From: Bradyrhizobium iriomotense
GTDB taxonomy: Bacteria; Pseudomonadota; Alphaproteobacteria; Rhizobiales; Xanthobacteraceae
Reading direction: 5' to 3'
Assembly (NCBI RefSeq): GCF_018130765.1
Contig: NZ_JAFCJZ010000002.1
Span: forward strand, 1-64,000
DNA: 64,000 nt
Every line of letters begins with the position of its first letter. Position 1 is the first letter of the stretch. The position numbers and the translations under genes are program-made. Below the pieces are notes generated by a model. It had not been told where the DNA came from and did not search any database. It was given only the letters and a program-made list of their open reading frames with translations. Shown one piece after another: positions 43,106 through 51,465 of the stretch.

Positions 43106-44074
43106 CTAGTCCTCAGGCTGCGCATTGGGCGCAAGGTCTGACGAGCGGAACGGCTTGGCCTTGTCCAGTTTCCGGTAGGCTTTCGAGGCAGTTTGCAGCA
43201 GCTTCTTTTCCCGCTTGCGGTCGAGGAAGCGAATGCCTGCCTCGGGGACGGCCTCGTTCAGTGACGCCGCCAGCGTTTGCCCACGCGCATCGTCGTTCAA
43301 TTGTCCAAGGGATTTCTGCGCCTTCCTCAATTGCTTGAGGATCGACTTCTGCTTCGTCAAGGATTCGTCGGCGAACAAATCCGCGAGCGATTCGACCGAA
43401 TAGGTCATCCGCTTGTTGAGAAGCCGCAGCTTGTGACGCCTCTCGACGTCGAGCTTGCGCAGCTTCCGGGCTTTCTTGAGTAGCGTCTCTTCCCACTCGG
43501 TCAGGCGGGCCGTCGCGTGGTCGGCCAGCGGGCACCGACGCAACCTGACCGCTTCCTTGCTGCGCCGGGTCGACCAGGGGCCGCTCTCGATCCAGGCTGA
43601 GGTCTGCTCGACCAGGCGCCGAAAGCGCGCGGACTGCAGCGCGCGCGCGAGCAGGCGGTGGCTTTCGGCGCGTTTCTCGTCCCAGTGCTGGAGCTCGGCG
43701 ACAACGGCGAGCTCGCCGTCGCTCTCGGCGATGACCCGGTCGATCGCGACGTCGAGGTCGCGCACCATGCCCAGCTGGCTATTCAGCCATTTGAGCTCGG
43801 CCCAGACGTTTGGCCGCAGCCCGTCGTCGACCATGGGCGAAAAGAAGCGAATGGCGGTGCGCAGATGCGTCAGCGCGATCCGGATCTGATGCAGTGCCTC
43901 CGGGTCGCCACGGCATGTACCGTCATGCTGGGCGAGGACGGCATCGAGATGGCGGCGGGCGATGATCCGGAATGCCGTGTCGCAGGCCATGCCGGGGCTG
44001 AGCCGGCCGGGCAGGACATTGCGCCGCGTCGCCGGCTTGGCGGGCGCGGTCGAACTCGTGGTGGGTCGCGACAT
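43106..44074 (-). CDS. CHAD domain-containing protein
   Basis: A 322-aa helical protein rich in His, Arg and Lys. The CHAD core has HQIRIALTHLRTAIRFFSPM, LNSQLGMVRDLDVAIDRVIA and later LRKLDVERRHKLRLLNKRMT. CHAD domains bind inorganic polyphosphate and often associate with storage granules (family knowledge). It is last in a minus-strand operon after the kinase/P-loop and alcohol dehydrogenase genes. A TTG start at 44089 is possible; the ATG at 44074 is preferred. Its tail ends at a palindromic repeat. Confidence 0.83.
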   Translation of the reverse strand: MSRPTTSSTAPAKPATRRNVLPGRLSPGMACDTAFRIIARRHLDAVLAQHDGTCRGDPEALHQIRIALTHLRTAIRFFSPMVDDGLRPNVWAELKWLNSQLGMVRDLDVAIDRVIAESDGELAVVAELQHWDEKRAESHRLLARALQSARFRRLVEQTSAWIESGPWSTRRSKEAVRLRRCPLADHATARLTEWEETLLKKARKLRKLDVERRHKLRLLNKRMTYSVESLADLFADESLTKQKSILKQLRKAQKSLGQLNDDARGQTLAASLNEAVPEAGIRFLDRKREKKLLQTASKAYRKLDKAKPFRSSDLAPNAQPED

Positions 44075-44099
44075 CCTTGCCCGCGTCAATCAGATTGCC

Positions 44100-45620
44100 T
44101 TATTGCCTCGCGATCGCGTCCCGACAGCTCTGGAGCGTCTGCTCCCGTGTTCCGGATGCATCGATGGTCGCCCAACCGACGTGACCGATATTATAGTGCT
44201 CTTGCTGCGCAGCAACCTCTTGCGTGGCGTCGGAGGCATCGCCGTGGCGGCCCCCGATGCGCGCCTGACGGATCGCGAGGTCGGCGACGAGGAAGAGCCC
44301 ACTCAACGGCACGTTGCATTCGCGCCCCAGAGCGGCCAGTTGGTCCCGTTCGGATTCGCGTGCAAAGACGGCATCGACGATGACGGAATGGCCTTGCGCC
44401 AGCGCCTGTCGGGCACGCTGCGCCAGCACATCGTAGACGCGTGCCGTGACGTCGGGCCGGTACGTGGACGGTGGCAGTCGGTCGGTGTGTCCCACCTGAA
44501 ACAGCTGCTTGCGAACGACGTCGCTGCGCAGCACGACGGCTCCCGGCTGCGGTGCGATGTGGGGCGCCAGGGCGCGGGCGAGGACAGATTTGCCGGTGCC
44601 CGATAATCCGCCGACCGCAACCAGGCGCGGGGCGGGGGGCGCGATCAGAGCCCGGGCGAGATCGAAATAGCGCCGCGCCTCGGCGAGAATTCCGCTCCGG
44701 TCGGCATCGGGCCGCGTCAGCCGCGCCAATGCCACCTGCGCACGGATCGCCGCGCGAATCGACATGAACAGCGGCAGGGCCGCCAGCGCGTCGAGCGTTT
44801 CGACCGCCGACGTGGTCAGATACTGGTTCAGCACGATGTTGGCTGCCGCGGACTGGCCATGGCTGAGCAGGTCCATCAGGGTGAATGCGAGATCGTAGAG
44901 CACGTCGACGGTCGCCATCTGCGCATCGAACTCGATGGCATCGAACAGGACGGGCTGTTCGCCGATCGAGACGATGTTCGCAAGATGCAGGTCCCCGTGG
45001 CAGCGGCGCACGAAGCCCTGCCGGCCGCGCTCCTCGAGCAGCGGCCGCAGGCGCAGGAACATCGCGTGCGAGGCCTTGCCGAGCTGCTCGATCGCTTCGG
45101 CTTCGAGATGGTTGCCCTTCCGCAGGCCGTTGCTGTTTCCATCAATGAGGCCCGGGATGGAGGCGACCCATGCCTTGCCGTCGGCGCGGGACGCCGCCGC
45201 ATGCGAAGCCGAGATGGCGTCGGCGGTTGCCGAGGCGAGGTTCGCATCCAGCGGGCTGGCCTTCGCCAGATGATCCAGCGTCCGGCTTTCGTCGAAGCGG
45301 GACATGTCGACCGCATACTCGACCGGCCGGCCGCTGCCGTCGACCTTCAGCGATCCGTCGGTCTCCTCGGTGATCGCCACGACGCGATGATAGATCTGCG
45401 GCGCCAGCGGCCGGTTGATCCTGATCTCTTCCTCGCAGGCCGTCTTGCGTTTATCGAGCGTCGAATAGTCGAGGAACGGAAACCGGACGGCTCGCTTGAT
45501 CTTCAGCGCTCGCGGCCCGTCGAGAAAGACCGACGCGGCATGCGTATCGATCCGCGTCACGCCGGAATGCGTGCAGAGCGCCGCGAAGATTCGTTCCTGG
45601 GCAGCCGTTTCGTCTGTCAT
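44100..45620 (-). CDS. aminoglycoside-phosphotransferase-like kinase fused to a P-loop ATPase
   Basis: A 506-aa two-domain protein. N-terminal half: kinase-like fold with the catalytic loop RRCHGDLHLANIVSI and DAIEFD. C-terminal half: an AAA/Zeta-like P-loop kinase, VGGLSGTGKSVLARALAPHI, with SDVVRKQLF and a later RESERDQLAAL. This fusion is widespread and uncharacterised, often near stress and polyhydroxybutyrate genes. It lies 24 bp after the alcohol dehydrogenase gene and 25 bp before CHAD, so it is probably one transcript from the FixK-type box at 46693. Confidence 0.83.
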   Translation of the reverse strand: MTDETAAQERIFAALCTHSGVTRIDTHAASVFLDGPRALKIKRAVRFPFLDYSTLDKRKTACEEEIRINRPLAPQIYHRVVAITEETDGSLKVDGSGRPVEYAVDMSRFDESRTLDHLAKASPLDANLASATADAISASHAAASRADGKAWVASIPGLIDGNSNGLRKGNHLEAEAIEQLGKASHAMFLRLRPLLEERGRQGFVRRCHGDLHLANIVSIGEQPVLFDAIEFDAQMATVDVLYDLAFTLMDLLSHGQSAAANIVLNQYLTTSAVETLDALAALPLFMSIRAAIRAQVALARLTRPDADRSGILAEARRYFDLARALIAPPAPRLVAVGGLSGTGKSVLARALAPHIAPQPGAVVLRSDVVRKQLFQVGHTDRLPPSTYRPDVTARVYDVLAQRARQALAQGHSVIVDAVFARESERDQLAALGRECNVPLSGLFLVADLAIRQARIGGRHGDASDATQEVAAQQEHYNIGHVGWATIDASGTREQTLQSCRDAIARQ

Positions 45621-45644
45621 CGAAGCTGGTGTCCCAAGATGCGG

Positions 45645-46628
45645 TCAGGGCTTCAGCACGGCGGCGCCGAGAATTTGCCCGTTCCGCAGCATGTCCAGGA
45701 CTTCATTGGCCTGATCGAGCGGGAACGCGGTCGTTTCGGTGCGCACGCCGGCTCGCGGGGCGATGCTTAGAAAATCGAGACCGTCCTGTCGGGTGAGATT
45801 GGCAACGGAGATCAACTGCCGTTCCTGCCAGAGCAGATCATACGGGAAGCTCGGAATGTCGCTCATATGGATGCCGGCGCACACCACGCGCCCGCCCTTG
45901 CGAACGGCGCGCAATGCGGCCGGCACGAGCTCGCCGGCGGGGGCGTAGATGATGGCCGCGTCGAGCGGCGTGTCCGGCGTCTCGTCCGAAGCGCCGGCCC
46001 AGACGGCGCCGAGCCGGCGCGCAAGGTCCTGTGCGGCCAGATCGCCGCGCCGCGTAAACGCATGCACCGATCGCCCCTGCCAGACCGCGACTTGCGCGAC
46101 GATGTGGCCGGCGGCGCCGAAGCCGTAGATGCCGAGCCGCTCGGCCTTGCCGGCCAGGACCAGGGAACGCCAGCCAATCAGGCCCGCACACAGCAGCGGG
46201 GCGAGGGCTACGTCGTCGCCGGTCTCGCCGAGCGGAAAGGCGTAGCGCGCGTCGGCGACCACGTGCGTTGCATAGCCACCGTCCCTTGTATAGCCGGTGA
46301 AGAGCGGGCGGTCGCAGAGGTTCTCCATGCCCTCCCGGCAAAACCGGCAGTTTCCGCACGTGAATCCGAGCCAGGGAATGCCGACCCGGTCGCCCAGCGC
46401 ATGCATCGCGACATTGGGACCGATGAGATCGACGCGGCCGACGATTTCATGGCCGGGCACGATGGGATAGCGGATGTCGGGCAGTTCGGCATCGACGACA
46501 TGAAGATCGGTCCGGCAGACGCCGCAGGCGCTGACCCTGACCCGGATCTGGCCTTCGCCGGGGATTGGATCGGGGCGCTCCTCCATCCGGAGCCGCGCTC
46601 GCGGGGCCGCCAACACCATCGCACGCAT
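45645..46628 (-). CDS. zinc-dependent alcohol dehydrogenase
   Basis: A 327-aa medium-chain dehydrogenase. Catalytic zinc ligands: Cys in SACGVCRTDLHVVD and His in PIVPGHEIVG. The structural zinc site has four Cys: CGNCRFCREGMENLC. The Rossmann motif is GIYGFGAAGHIVAQVAVWQG. It interconverts alcohols and aldehydes with NAD(P). The start at 46628 follows GGAGAG. A TTGA-N6-TCAA site is centred 71 bp upstream, fitting low-oxygen expression for redox balance. It heads the operon with the kinase/P-loop and CHAD genes. Confidence 0.87.
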   Translation of the reverse strand: MRAMVLAAPRARLRMEERPDPIPGEGQIRVRVSACGVCRTDLHVVDAELPDIRYPIVPGHEIVGRVDLIGPNVAMHALGDRVGIPWLGFTCGNCRFCREGMENLCDRPLFTGYTRDGGYATHVVADARYAFPLGETGDDVALAPLLCAGLIGWRSLVLAGKAERLGIYGFGAAGHIVAQVAVWQGRSVHAFTRRGDLAAQDLARRLGAVWAGASDETPDTPLDAAIIYAPAGELVPAALRAVRKGGRVVCAGIHMSDIPSFPYDLLWQERQLISVANLTRQDGLDFLSIAPRAGVRTETTAFPLDQANEVLDMLRNGQILGAAVLKP

Positions 46629-46692
46629 CAGTCTCTCCGGGGCGGACCGCTCCGATCGAACTATCCATAGAATGGCAGTGCGCGGCCAGTCC

Positions 46693-46706
46693 TTGACTTC
46701 CGTCAA
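46693..46706. promoter_or_regulatory. FixK/FNR-type box (leftward unit)
   Basis: TTGACTTCCGTCAA, centre 71 bp from the alcohol dehydrogenase start. Confidence 0.65.
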
Positions 46707-46741
46707 TGCCCGTCCTTGCCCGGTCGGGCAGTTCCCGAGGC

Positions 46742-46755
46742 TTGACGAGGATCAA
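46742..46755. promoter_or_regulatory. FixK/FNR-type box (rightward unit)
   Basis: TTGACGAGGATCAA, centre 54 bp from the universal stress protein start. The pair gives one box per divergent promoter. Confidence 0.65.
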
Positions 46756-46802
46756 GCATCCTGACGAAAGCCGGCCTATTCTGGCAGCTAAGGAGAATTC
46801 CG

Positions 46803-47642
46803 ATGCCCATCAAGGACGTCTTTCTGCCGCTTGTCGGCCAGCCGCGCGGACCGGCCCTCGCAGCAATCGAGAAATGCGTTTCTGTCGCCGCCGACCTCGG
46901 TGCCAGAATCACCGCACTTGCGCTCGAGGAAGATCTCTTCGTGCGACCAAAGGTGCTGCTCCCTGACGACCCCGACGCCGTCGAGGCAAAGGGGGCTCCT
47001 GGAGCGGTCGAGATGCAACGTCTGCTGGATGCCTTCACCGGTGCGGCGTCTCGCGCCAGCATTCGGGCCCAAAGCCGGTCGGGCAAGGTGCCGGCGGACC
47101 AGATCGCGCCGATCCTGGCTGAGCATGCGCGTTTCAGCGATCTCACCCTGGTCCCCGTGAAGCCGCATGACAGCCGAACGGAGCACATCATCGAGACGCT
47201 CCTGTTCGAATCCGGGCGACCGCTGTTGCTGTGCCCGGAACAACATGTGGAGGTGCTGCGACCGGAATTCGAGAACGTCATGATCGCCTGGGATCACTCC
47301 GCGCGCGCAGCGCGAGCCGTCGGTGACGCGCTGCCGGTCCTTCAGGCTGCGGCCTCGGTCCGCGTGGTGACCGTAGCGGACGACAAGACTGACGAGATCG
47401 TGCAATCAGGAACCTCGCTCGTCGAGCATTTGAGGGAACACGGTGTCCACGCCTCGTTCGAAACGGCGAAGGGGGGCGGGAGCTCGATCGGCAAGGTGCT
47501 CGGAAGTTGGGCAAATTCCAATGCCATCGATGCGATCGTGATGGGGGCCTACCATCATTCACGCCTGAACGAGATCGTTTGGGGCGGTGTGACAAAGACC
47601 GTCATTGGCCAGCCACCGTGCTGGGTTATGATCTCGCACTAA
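46803..47642 (+). CDS. universal stress protein
   Basis: A 279-aa UspA-family protein. The C-terminal nucleotide-binding motif is VMGAYHHSRLNEIVWGGVTK, and the second-domain entry is NVMIAWDHSARAARAVGDAL. The N-terminal half starts MPIKDVFLPLVGQPRGPALA, a more divergent repeat of the same fold, so the protein is a tandem type. Such proteins are induced by hypoxia and starvation. A FixK-type box is centred 54 bp before the start, and AGGAG precedes the ATG. Confidence 0.87.
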   Translation: MPIKDVFLPLVGQPRGPALAAIEKCVSVAADLGARITALALEEDLFVRPKVLLPDDPDAVEAKGAPGAVEMQRLLDAFTGAASRASIRAQSRSGKVPADQIAPILAEHARFSDLTLVPVKPHDSRTEHIIETLLFESGRPLLLCPEQHVEVLRPEFENVMIAWDHSARAARAVGDALPVLQAAASVRVVTVADDKTDEIVQSGTSLVEHLREHGVHASFETAKGGGSSIGKVLGSWANSNAIDAIVMGAYHHSRLNEIVWGGVTKTVIGQPPCWVMISH

Positions 47643-47643
47643 C

Positions 47644-47743
47644 GCATGATCCGGAAGAGTGCGCAGCGGTTTTCCGAAAAGATCATGCTTAAACAACAAT
47701 CTAAAGCGCGATGACGGTTCACCTCGATCTCATCGCGCTTTAG
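47644..47743. repeat. intergenic palindromic repeat 3
   Basis: First palindrome: GCATGATCCGGAA (47644-47656) against TTCCGAAAAGATCATGC (to 47688). Second, perfect: CTAAAGCGCGATGA (47701-47714) with TCATCGCGCTTTAG (47730-47743). The first half has the same design as the element at 35406. Confidence 0.65.
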
Positions 47744-47813
47744 GCTCGCCGCCAGCTTTCCGGCCTCATCATTCGACCATCGGAACCGCCCGCAACCGGG
47801 CGCATTTGCTTTC

Positions 47814-50507
47814 ATGTCAACCTATCGCCTGAAGAATCTGCTGTCGCCGCGTTCGGTCGCACTTGTCGGGGCGAGCGCCCGCCCGGTTTCTGTGGGACGC
47901 GCCGTTCTGGAAAACATTCACAAGGCCGACTTCAAGGGACAGTTCGGCCTGGTGAATCCGCGCCATGCGGAGATCGCTGGCGTTGCATCGGTGAAGAGCC
48001 TGGACAGGCTGGACTTCGTGCCCGAACTGGTGGTCATCACCGCGCCGGCGGGGGAGGTTCCCGGCATCATCGACCAGGCTGGGCGGCGCGGCTCGGCAGG
48101 CGCGCTGATCGTCTCGGCCGGATTAGGCCATGGGCCGGGATCGTTGCAGGAGGCCGCAATCGCCGCAGCCCGCAAATACGGCATGCGGCTGATCGGGCCG
48201 AACTGCCTTGGCATCATGATGCCCGGCGTGAGCCTCAACGCCAGTTTTGCCGCGCACATGCCGGGAGCGGGAAATCTCGCGCTGATTTCGCAATCCGGCG
48301 CGATCGCTGCCGGCATGGTTGATTGGGCCGCCCAGCGCGGCGTCGGCTTCTCCGGCATCGTCTCGATCGGTGACCAGATCGACGTCGACCTTGCCGACCT
48401 GCTCGACTATTTCGCGATGGATCACAAGACCCGCGCGATCCTGCTCTATATCGAGTCCATCAAGGACGCGCGCAAGTTCATGTCGGCGGCCCGCACCGCG
48501 GCGCGTGTCAAGCCGGTCGTCGTGGTGAAGTCCGGCCGCATGGCGCAAGGAGCGAAGGCGGCCGCGACCCATACCGGCGCGCTCGCGGGCGCTGACGCTG
48601 TCTATGACGCGGCGTTCCGCCGTGCGGGTGTCCTGCGGGTCTCCGATCTGCGCGAGCTGTTCGACTGTGCCGAGACGCTCGGCCGCGTCGAATCGCCGAC
48701 CGGAAAGCGACTGGCCATCCTCACCAATGGCGGCGGCATCGGCGTCCTCGCCGTCGATCGATTGGTCGAGCTTGGCGGGATTCCGGCGTCGATCTCGGCG
48801 GATGCCCGCAAGAAGCTCGACGGCGTGCTGCCGTCGACCTGGTCGGGCGGAAATCCCGTCGACATCGTGGGCGATGCCGATGCATCGCGCTATGCGGCTG
48901 CGCTAGAGGCGCTGCTGGCCGATTCCGACAATGACGCAGTTCTCGTCCTCAATGTGCAGACAGCAATCGCCTCGGCTGCCGACATCGCGACGACCGTAAC
49001 GGATCTCGTCGCCAAATATCGCGAGCGGCACCGCAGTTGGGCAAAGCCCGTGCTTGCCGCATGGGTCGGGGCCGATCAGCCGATCATTCAGACACTCTCC
49101 GGCGCGGGCATTCCGAACTACCCGACCGAGGACGATGCGGTGCGCGGATTCATGCATCTGGTCCGGCATCGCGAAGTGGTCGAGGAGCTGAGCCAGGTTC
49201 CTCCCGCGATGCCCGACACGTTTGTACCCGACGCACAGGGTGCCAGACAGATCGTCGCCGCGGCCATCGCCGACGGCCGCCAATGGCTCGAGCCTGTCGA
49301 GATCAAGCACCTGCTCGAAGCCTACGATATCGCGATGGTGCCGACCTATGCCGCTGGTGATGTCGAGCAGGCGGTGGTCTGCGCGAACGAGATATTTGCA
49401 CAAGGCGGGACCGTCGTGCTGAAGATCATGTCGCGCGACATCGTGCACAAATCCGATGTCGGTGGCGTCGTGCTCAATCTGACGACGCCTGAGGCGGTGC
49501 GCGCGGCCGCGACCGATATTCTCGCCCGGGCCAGGAAACTGCGGCCCGAGGCCCGCATCGGCGGCGTCATCGTCCAGGCGATGGTCGTCAAGGCGAAGGC
49601 GCGCGAACTGATCCTCGGCCTCGCCGACGATCCCACCTTCGGCACCGTCGTCGTCTTCGGCCGGGGCGGGACGGCGGTGGAAATCATCAACGACAAGGCT
49701 CTTGCACTGCCGCCGCTCGATCTGCAACTCGCCCGTGACTTGATCGATCGCACGCGGGTCTCGCGGCTGCTGCGCGCCTATCGGGACGTGCCTGCCGTCA
49801 AGCAGGACGCCGTCGCCATGGTGCTGGTCAAGCTTGCGCAGATGGCGGCCTATATTCCGGAGATTCGCGAGTTCGACATCAACCCGCTGCTTGCGGATGA
49901 GACCGGCGTGACCGCGGTCGACGCCCGTGTCGCGGTGGGGCCGCCGCAACGGAAATTCGCAGGCTCTGGCCCCGCCAATTTCGCGGTTCGCGCCTATCCG
50001 TCGCAGTGGGAACGCCGGCTCAAGCTCAAGGACGATTGGCGGATCTTCGTGCGGCCGTTGCGTCCCGAGGACGAGCCGACCATCCATGAGTTCCTGCGTC
50101 ACGTGACGCCTCATGACCTTCGCCTGCGCTTCTTCGCGCCGATGAAGGAGTTCACCCACGAATTCATCGCGCGGCTGACCCAGCTCGACTATGCGCGCGC
50201 CATGGCCTTCATCGCGTTCGACGAGGCGACCGGCGAGATGGTCGGCGTCGTCCGGCTCCATTCGGACTCGATCTACGAGAGCGGAGAATATGCGATCCTG
50301 CTGCGGTCCGATCTCAAGGGCAGGGGGCTCGGATGGGCCCTGATGCAGCTGATCATCAACTACGCGAGGTCGGAAGGGCTGAAGGCGATCTCGGGCGATG
50401 TGCTTCAGGAGAACACCGTGATGCTCGAGATGTGCCGGCAGCTCGGTTTCGAGGTCAAGCCGGATCCGAACGAGCCTGATATCTGCGACGTCAGGCTGAA
50501 GCTCTGA
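47814..50507 (+). CDS. ADP-forming acyl-CoA synthetase-like protein fused to a GNAT acetyltransferase (Pat-type)
   Basis: An 897-aa protein. CoA-binding domain (VALVGASARPVSVGRAVLEN), ligase/flavodoxin-like domain (ALISQSGAIAAGMVDWAAQR), ATP-grasp domain (VLKIMSRDIVHKSDVGGVVL), and C-terminal GNAT domain (RPEDEPTIHEFLRHVTP; LKGRGLGWALMQLIINYARS). The architecture is that of Pat protein lysine acetyltransferases, which acetylate and silence acyl-CoA synthetases. Two AMP-forming ligases and a PHA synthase lie nearby, so acyl-CoA metabolism may be its target (inference). The His phosphorylation site of true synthetases is not evident. Confidence 0.85.
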   Translation: MSTYRLKNLLSPRSVALVGASARPVSVGRAVLENIHKADFKGQFGLVNPRHAEIAGVASVKSLDRLDFVPELVVITAPAGEVPGIIDQAGRRGSAGALIVSAGLGHGPGSLQEAAIAAARKYGMRLIGPNCLGIMMPGVSLNASFAAHMPGAGNLALISQSGAIAAGMVDWAAQRGVGFSGIVSIGDQIDVDLADLLDYFAMDHKTRAILLYIESIKDARKFMSAARTAARVKPVVVVKSGRMAQGAKAAATHTGALAGADAVYDAAFRRAGVLRVSDLRELFDCAETLGRVESPTGKRLAILTNGGGIGVLAVDRLVELGGIPASISADARKKLDGVLPSTWSGGNPVDIVGDADASRYAAALEALLADSDNDAVLVLNVQTAIASAADIATTVTDLVAKYRERHRSWAKPVLAAWVGADQPIIQTLSGAGIPNYPTEDDAVRGFMHLVRHREVVEELSQVPPAMPDTFVPDAQGARQIVAAAIADGRQWLEPVEIKHLLEAYDIAMVPTYAAGDVEQAVVCANEIFAQGGTVVLKIMSRDIVHKSDVGGVVLNLTTPEAVRAAATDILARARKLRPEARIGGVIVQAMVVKAKARELILGLADDPTFGTVVVFGRGGTAVEIINDKALALPPLDLQLARDLIDRTRVSRLLRAYRDVPAVKQDAVAMVLVKLAQMAAYIPEIREFDINPLLADETGVTAVDARVAVGPPQRKFAGSGPANFAVRAYPSQWERRLKLKDDWRIFVRPLRPEDEPTIHEFLRHVTPHDLRLRFFAPMKEFTHEFIARLTQLDYARAMAFIAFDEATGEMVGVVRLHSDSIYESGEYAILLRSDLKGRGLGWALMQLIINYARSEGLKAISGDVLQENTVMLEMCRQLGFEVKPDPNEPDICDVRLKL

Positions 50508-50514
50508 GCGCTCG

Positions 50515-51015
50515 CTAGGAGGGCGATTCGGCCGAACTTGCGGTGGCGGATGTCTTGGCAGATGTCTTCGCGGTGGTTCGCAAAGACTTGACGATAATCG
50601 CGATCAGGGGCACCAGCTCCGGCACGATCGTGCTCAGCGGATGATGCACCGCGCCCGACACCTGAGCCTGGAGCGCGCGCGCCTCGAGCTGAAGGGCCTC
50701 GATGGACGCGCCGTGGATTTCATTGGCGAGCTCGATGTCGCGGCCGGACGGAGCACGGCCGGCGATGACGAAGAGAACCGCCGCGATGGCAAAATTGACG
50801 GTGCCGAGAATGGCGGCCGCGGCAATGGCGCTCCAGATCTGGACCAGCGCGAAATAGGCCGACAGCTCCAGCATCAGCAGCCCGAACGCCGCGATCAGCG
50901 CCGCAAAGGCGCGCAGGCCGAGGCCCATCAGGAGATGGCGCAGCCTGATATCCGCGATGATCCTGTCGGTGCGCCACAGCAGGCGCAGATGTTTGACGAC
51001 ATTGTCGCTATTCAC
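50515..51015 (-). CDS. phage-holin-family-like (Phage_holin_3_6 type) inner-membrane protein
   Basis: A 166-aa protein. Two membrane helices, about 32-55 (LRAFAALIAAFGLLMLELSA) and 62-85, are followed by a long helical cytoplasmic tail and an Ala/Ser/Thr-rich low-complexity C-terminus (TAKTSAKTSATASS). The shape is that of the holin-superfamily housekeeping protein often paired with DUF883/YqjD proteins, not a lysis holin. It starts one base after the DUF883-type gene ends, so they are co-transcribed. Confidence 0.7.
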   Translation of the reverse strand: MNSDNVVKHLRLLWRTDRIIADIRLRHLLMGLGLRAFAALIAAFGLLMLELSAYFALVQIWSAIAAAAILGTVNFAIAAVLFVIAGRAPSGRDIELANEIHGASIEALQLEARALQAQVSGAVHHPLSTIVPELVPLIAIIVKSLRTTAKTSAKTSATASSAESPS

Positions 51016-51291
51016 CTAGTGTCTCCTCAGCATGAAACCGACGACCACGCCGAGCGCGAAGGCCGAGGCGAGCGACGTGATTGGGCGCTCCGCAATGAGG
51101 CCCTGTAGCTGCTCCTGCTCGTCGCTGACGGTTTCGCCGAGTTCGGCAAGCGCGGCCTTGATCTGATCAGCCAGAGCCTCGGCACGTTCCTTCGAACTGT
51201 CGAACATCTCCTCGCCGGCGGTGCTCAAGAGGCGCGTGACGTCCACCTTCAACGTCCGCAATTCTTCACTCATCCTGTCGCTGTCGAACAT
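51016..51291 (-). CDS. DUF883/ElaB-YqjD family membrane-anchored protein
   Basis: A 91-aa protein. A long charged helix (LRTLKVDVTRLLSTAGEEMF; SKERAEALADQIKAALAELG) is followed by a single C-terminal membrane helix and the typical basic end GVVVGFMLRRH. E. coli relatives bind ribosomes at the membrane in stationary phase. An internal ATG at 51273 is an alternative start. A FixK-type box is centred 64 bp upstream. It is first in a two-gene unit with the holin-like gene. Confidence 0.82.
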   Translation of the reverse strand: MFDSDRMSEELRTLKVDVTRLLSTAGEEMFDSSKERAEALADQIKAALAELGETVSDEQEQLQGLIAERPITSLASAFALGVVVGFMLRRH

Positions 51292-51348
51292 GGATTTGAT
51301 GTCTCCATTGAATGACGCGAACCCTAGGGCCCGCTGGCATGACCGCGC

Positions 51349-51362
51349 TTGACTTGCGTCAA
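51349..51362. promoter_or_regulatory. FixK/FNR-type box (leftward unit)
   Basis: TTGACTTGCGTCAA, centre 64 bp from the DUF883-type start. Confidence 0.65.
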
Positions 51363-51382
51363 GACGCGGGCCGGCCCTGCGC

Positions 51383-51396
51383 TTGAGACAGGTCAA
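51383..51396. promoter_or_regulatory. FixK/FNR-type box (rightward unit)
   Basis: TTGAGACAGGTCAA, centre 76 bp from the MlaE start. Again there is one site for each direction. Confidence 0.55.
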
Positions 51397-51465
51397 ATCG
51401 GCCGCCACACGCTGGCCTAGAAGTGGCGGCTGAATGGGGGCCAATCGTCCCGATGAGGTGGAAGC

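Noticed and set aside
48903..50261. 452-codon frame antisense to the Pat-type gene
   Set aside because: No recognisable domain, no ribosome site, lies wholly within a well-supported gene.
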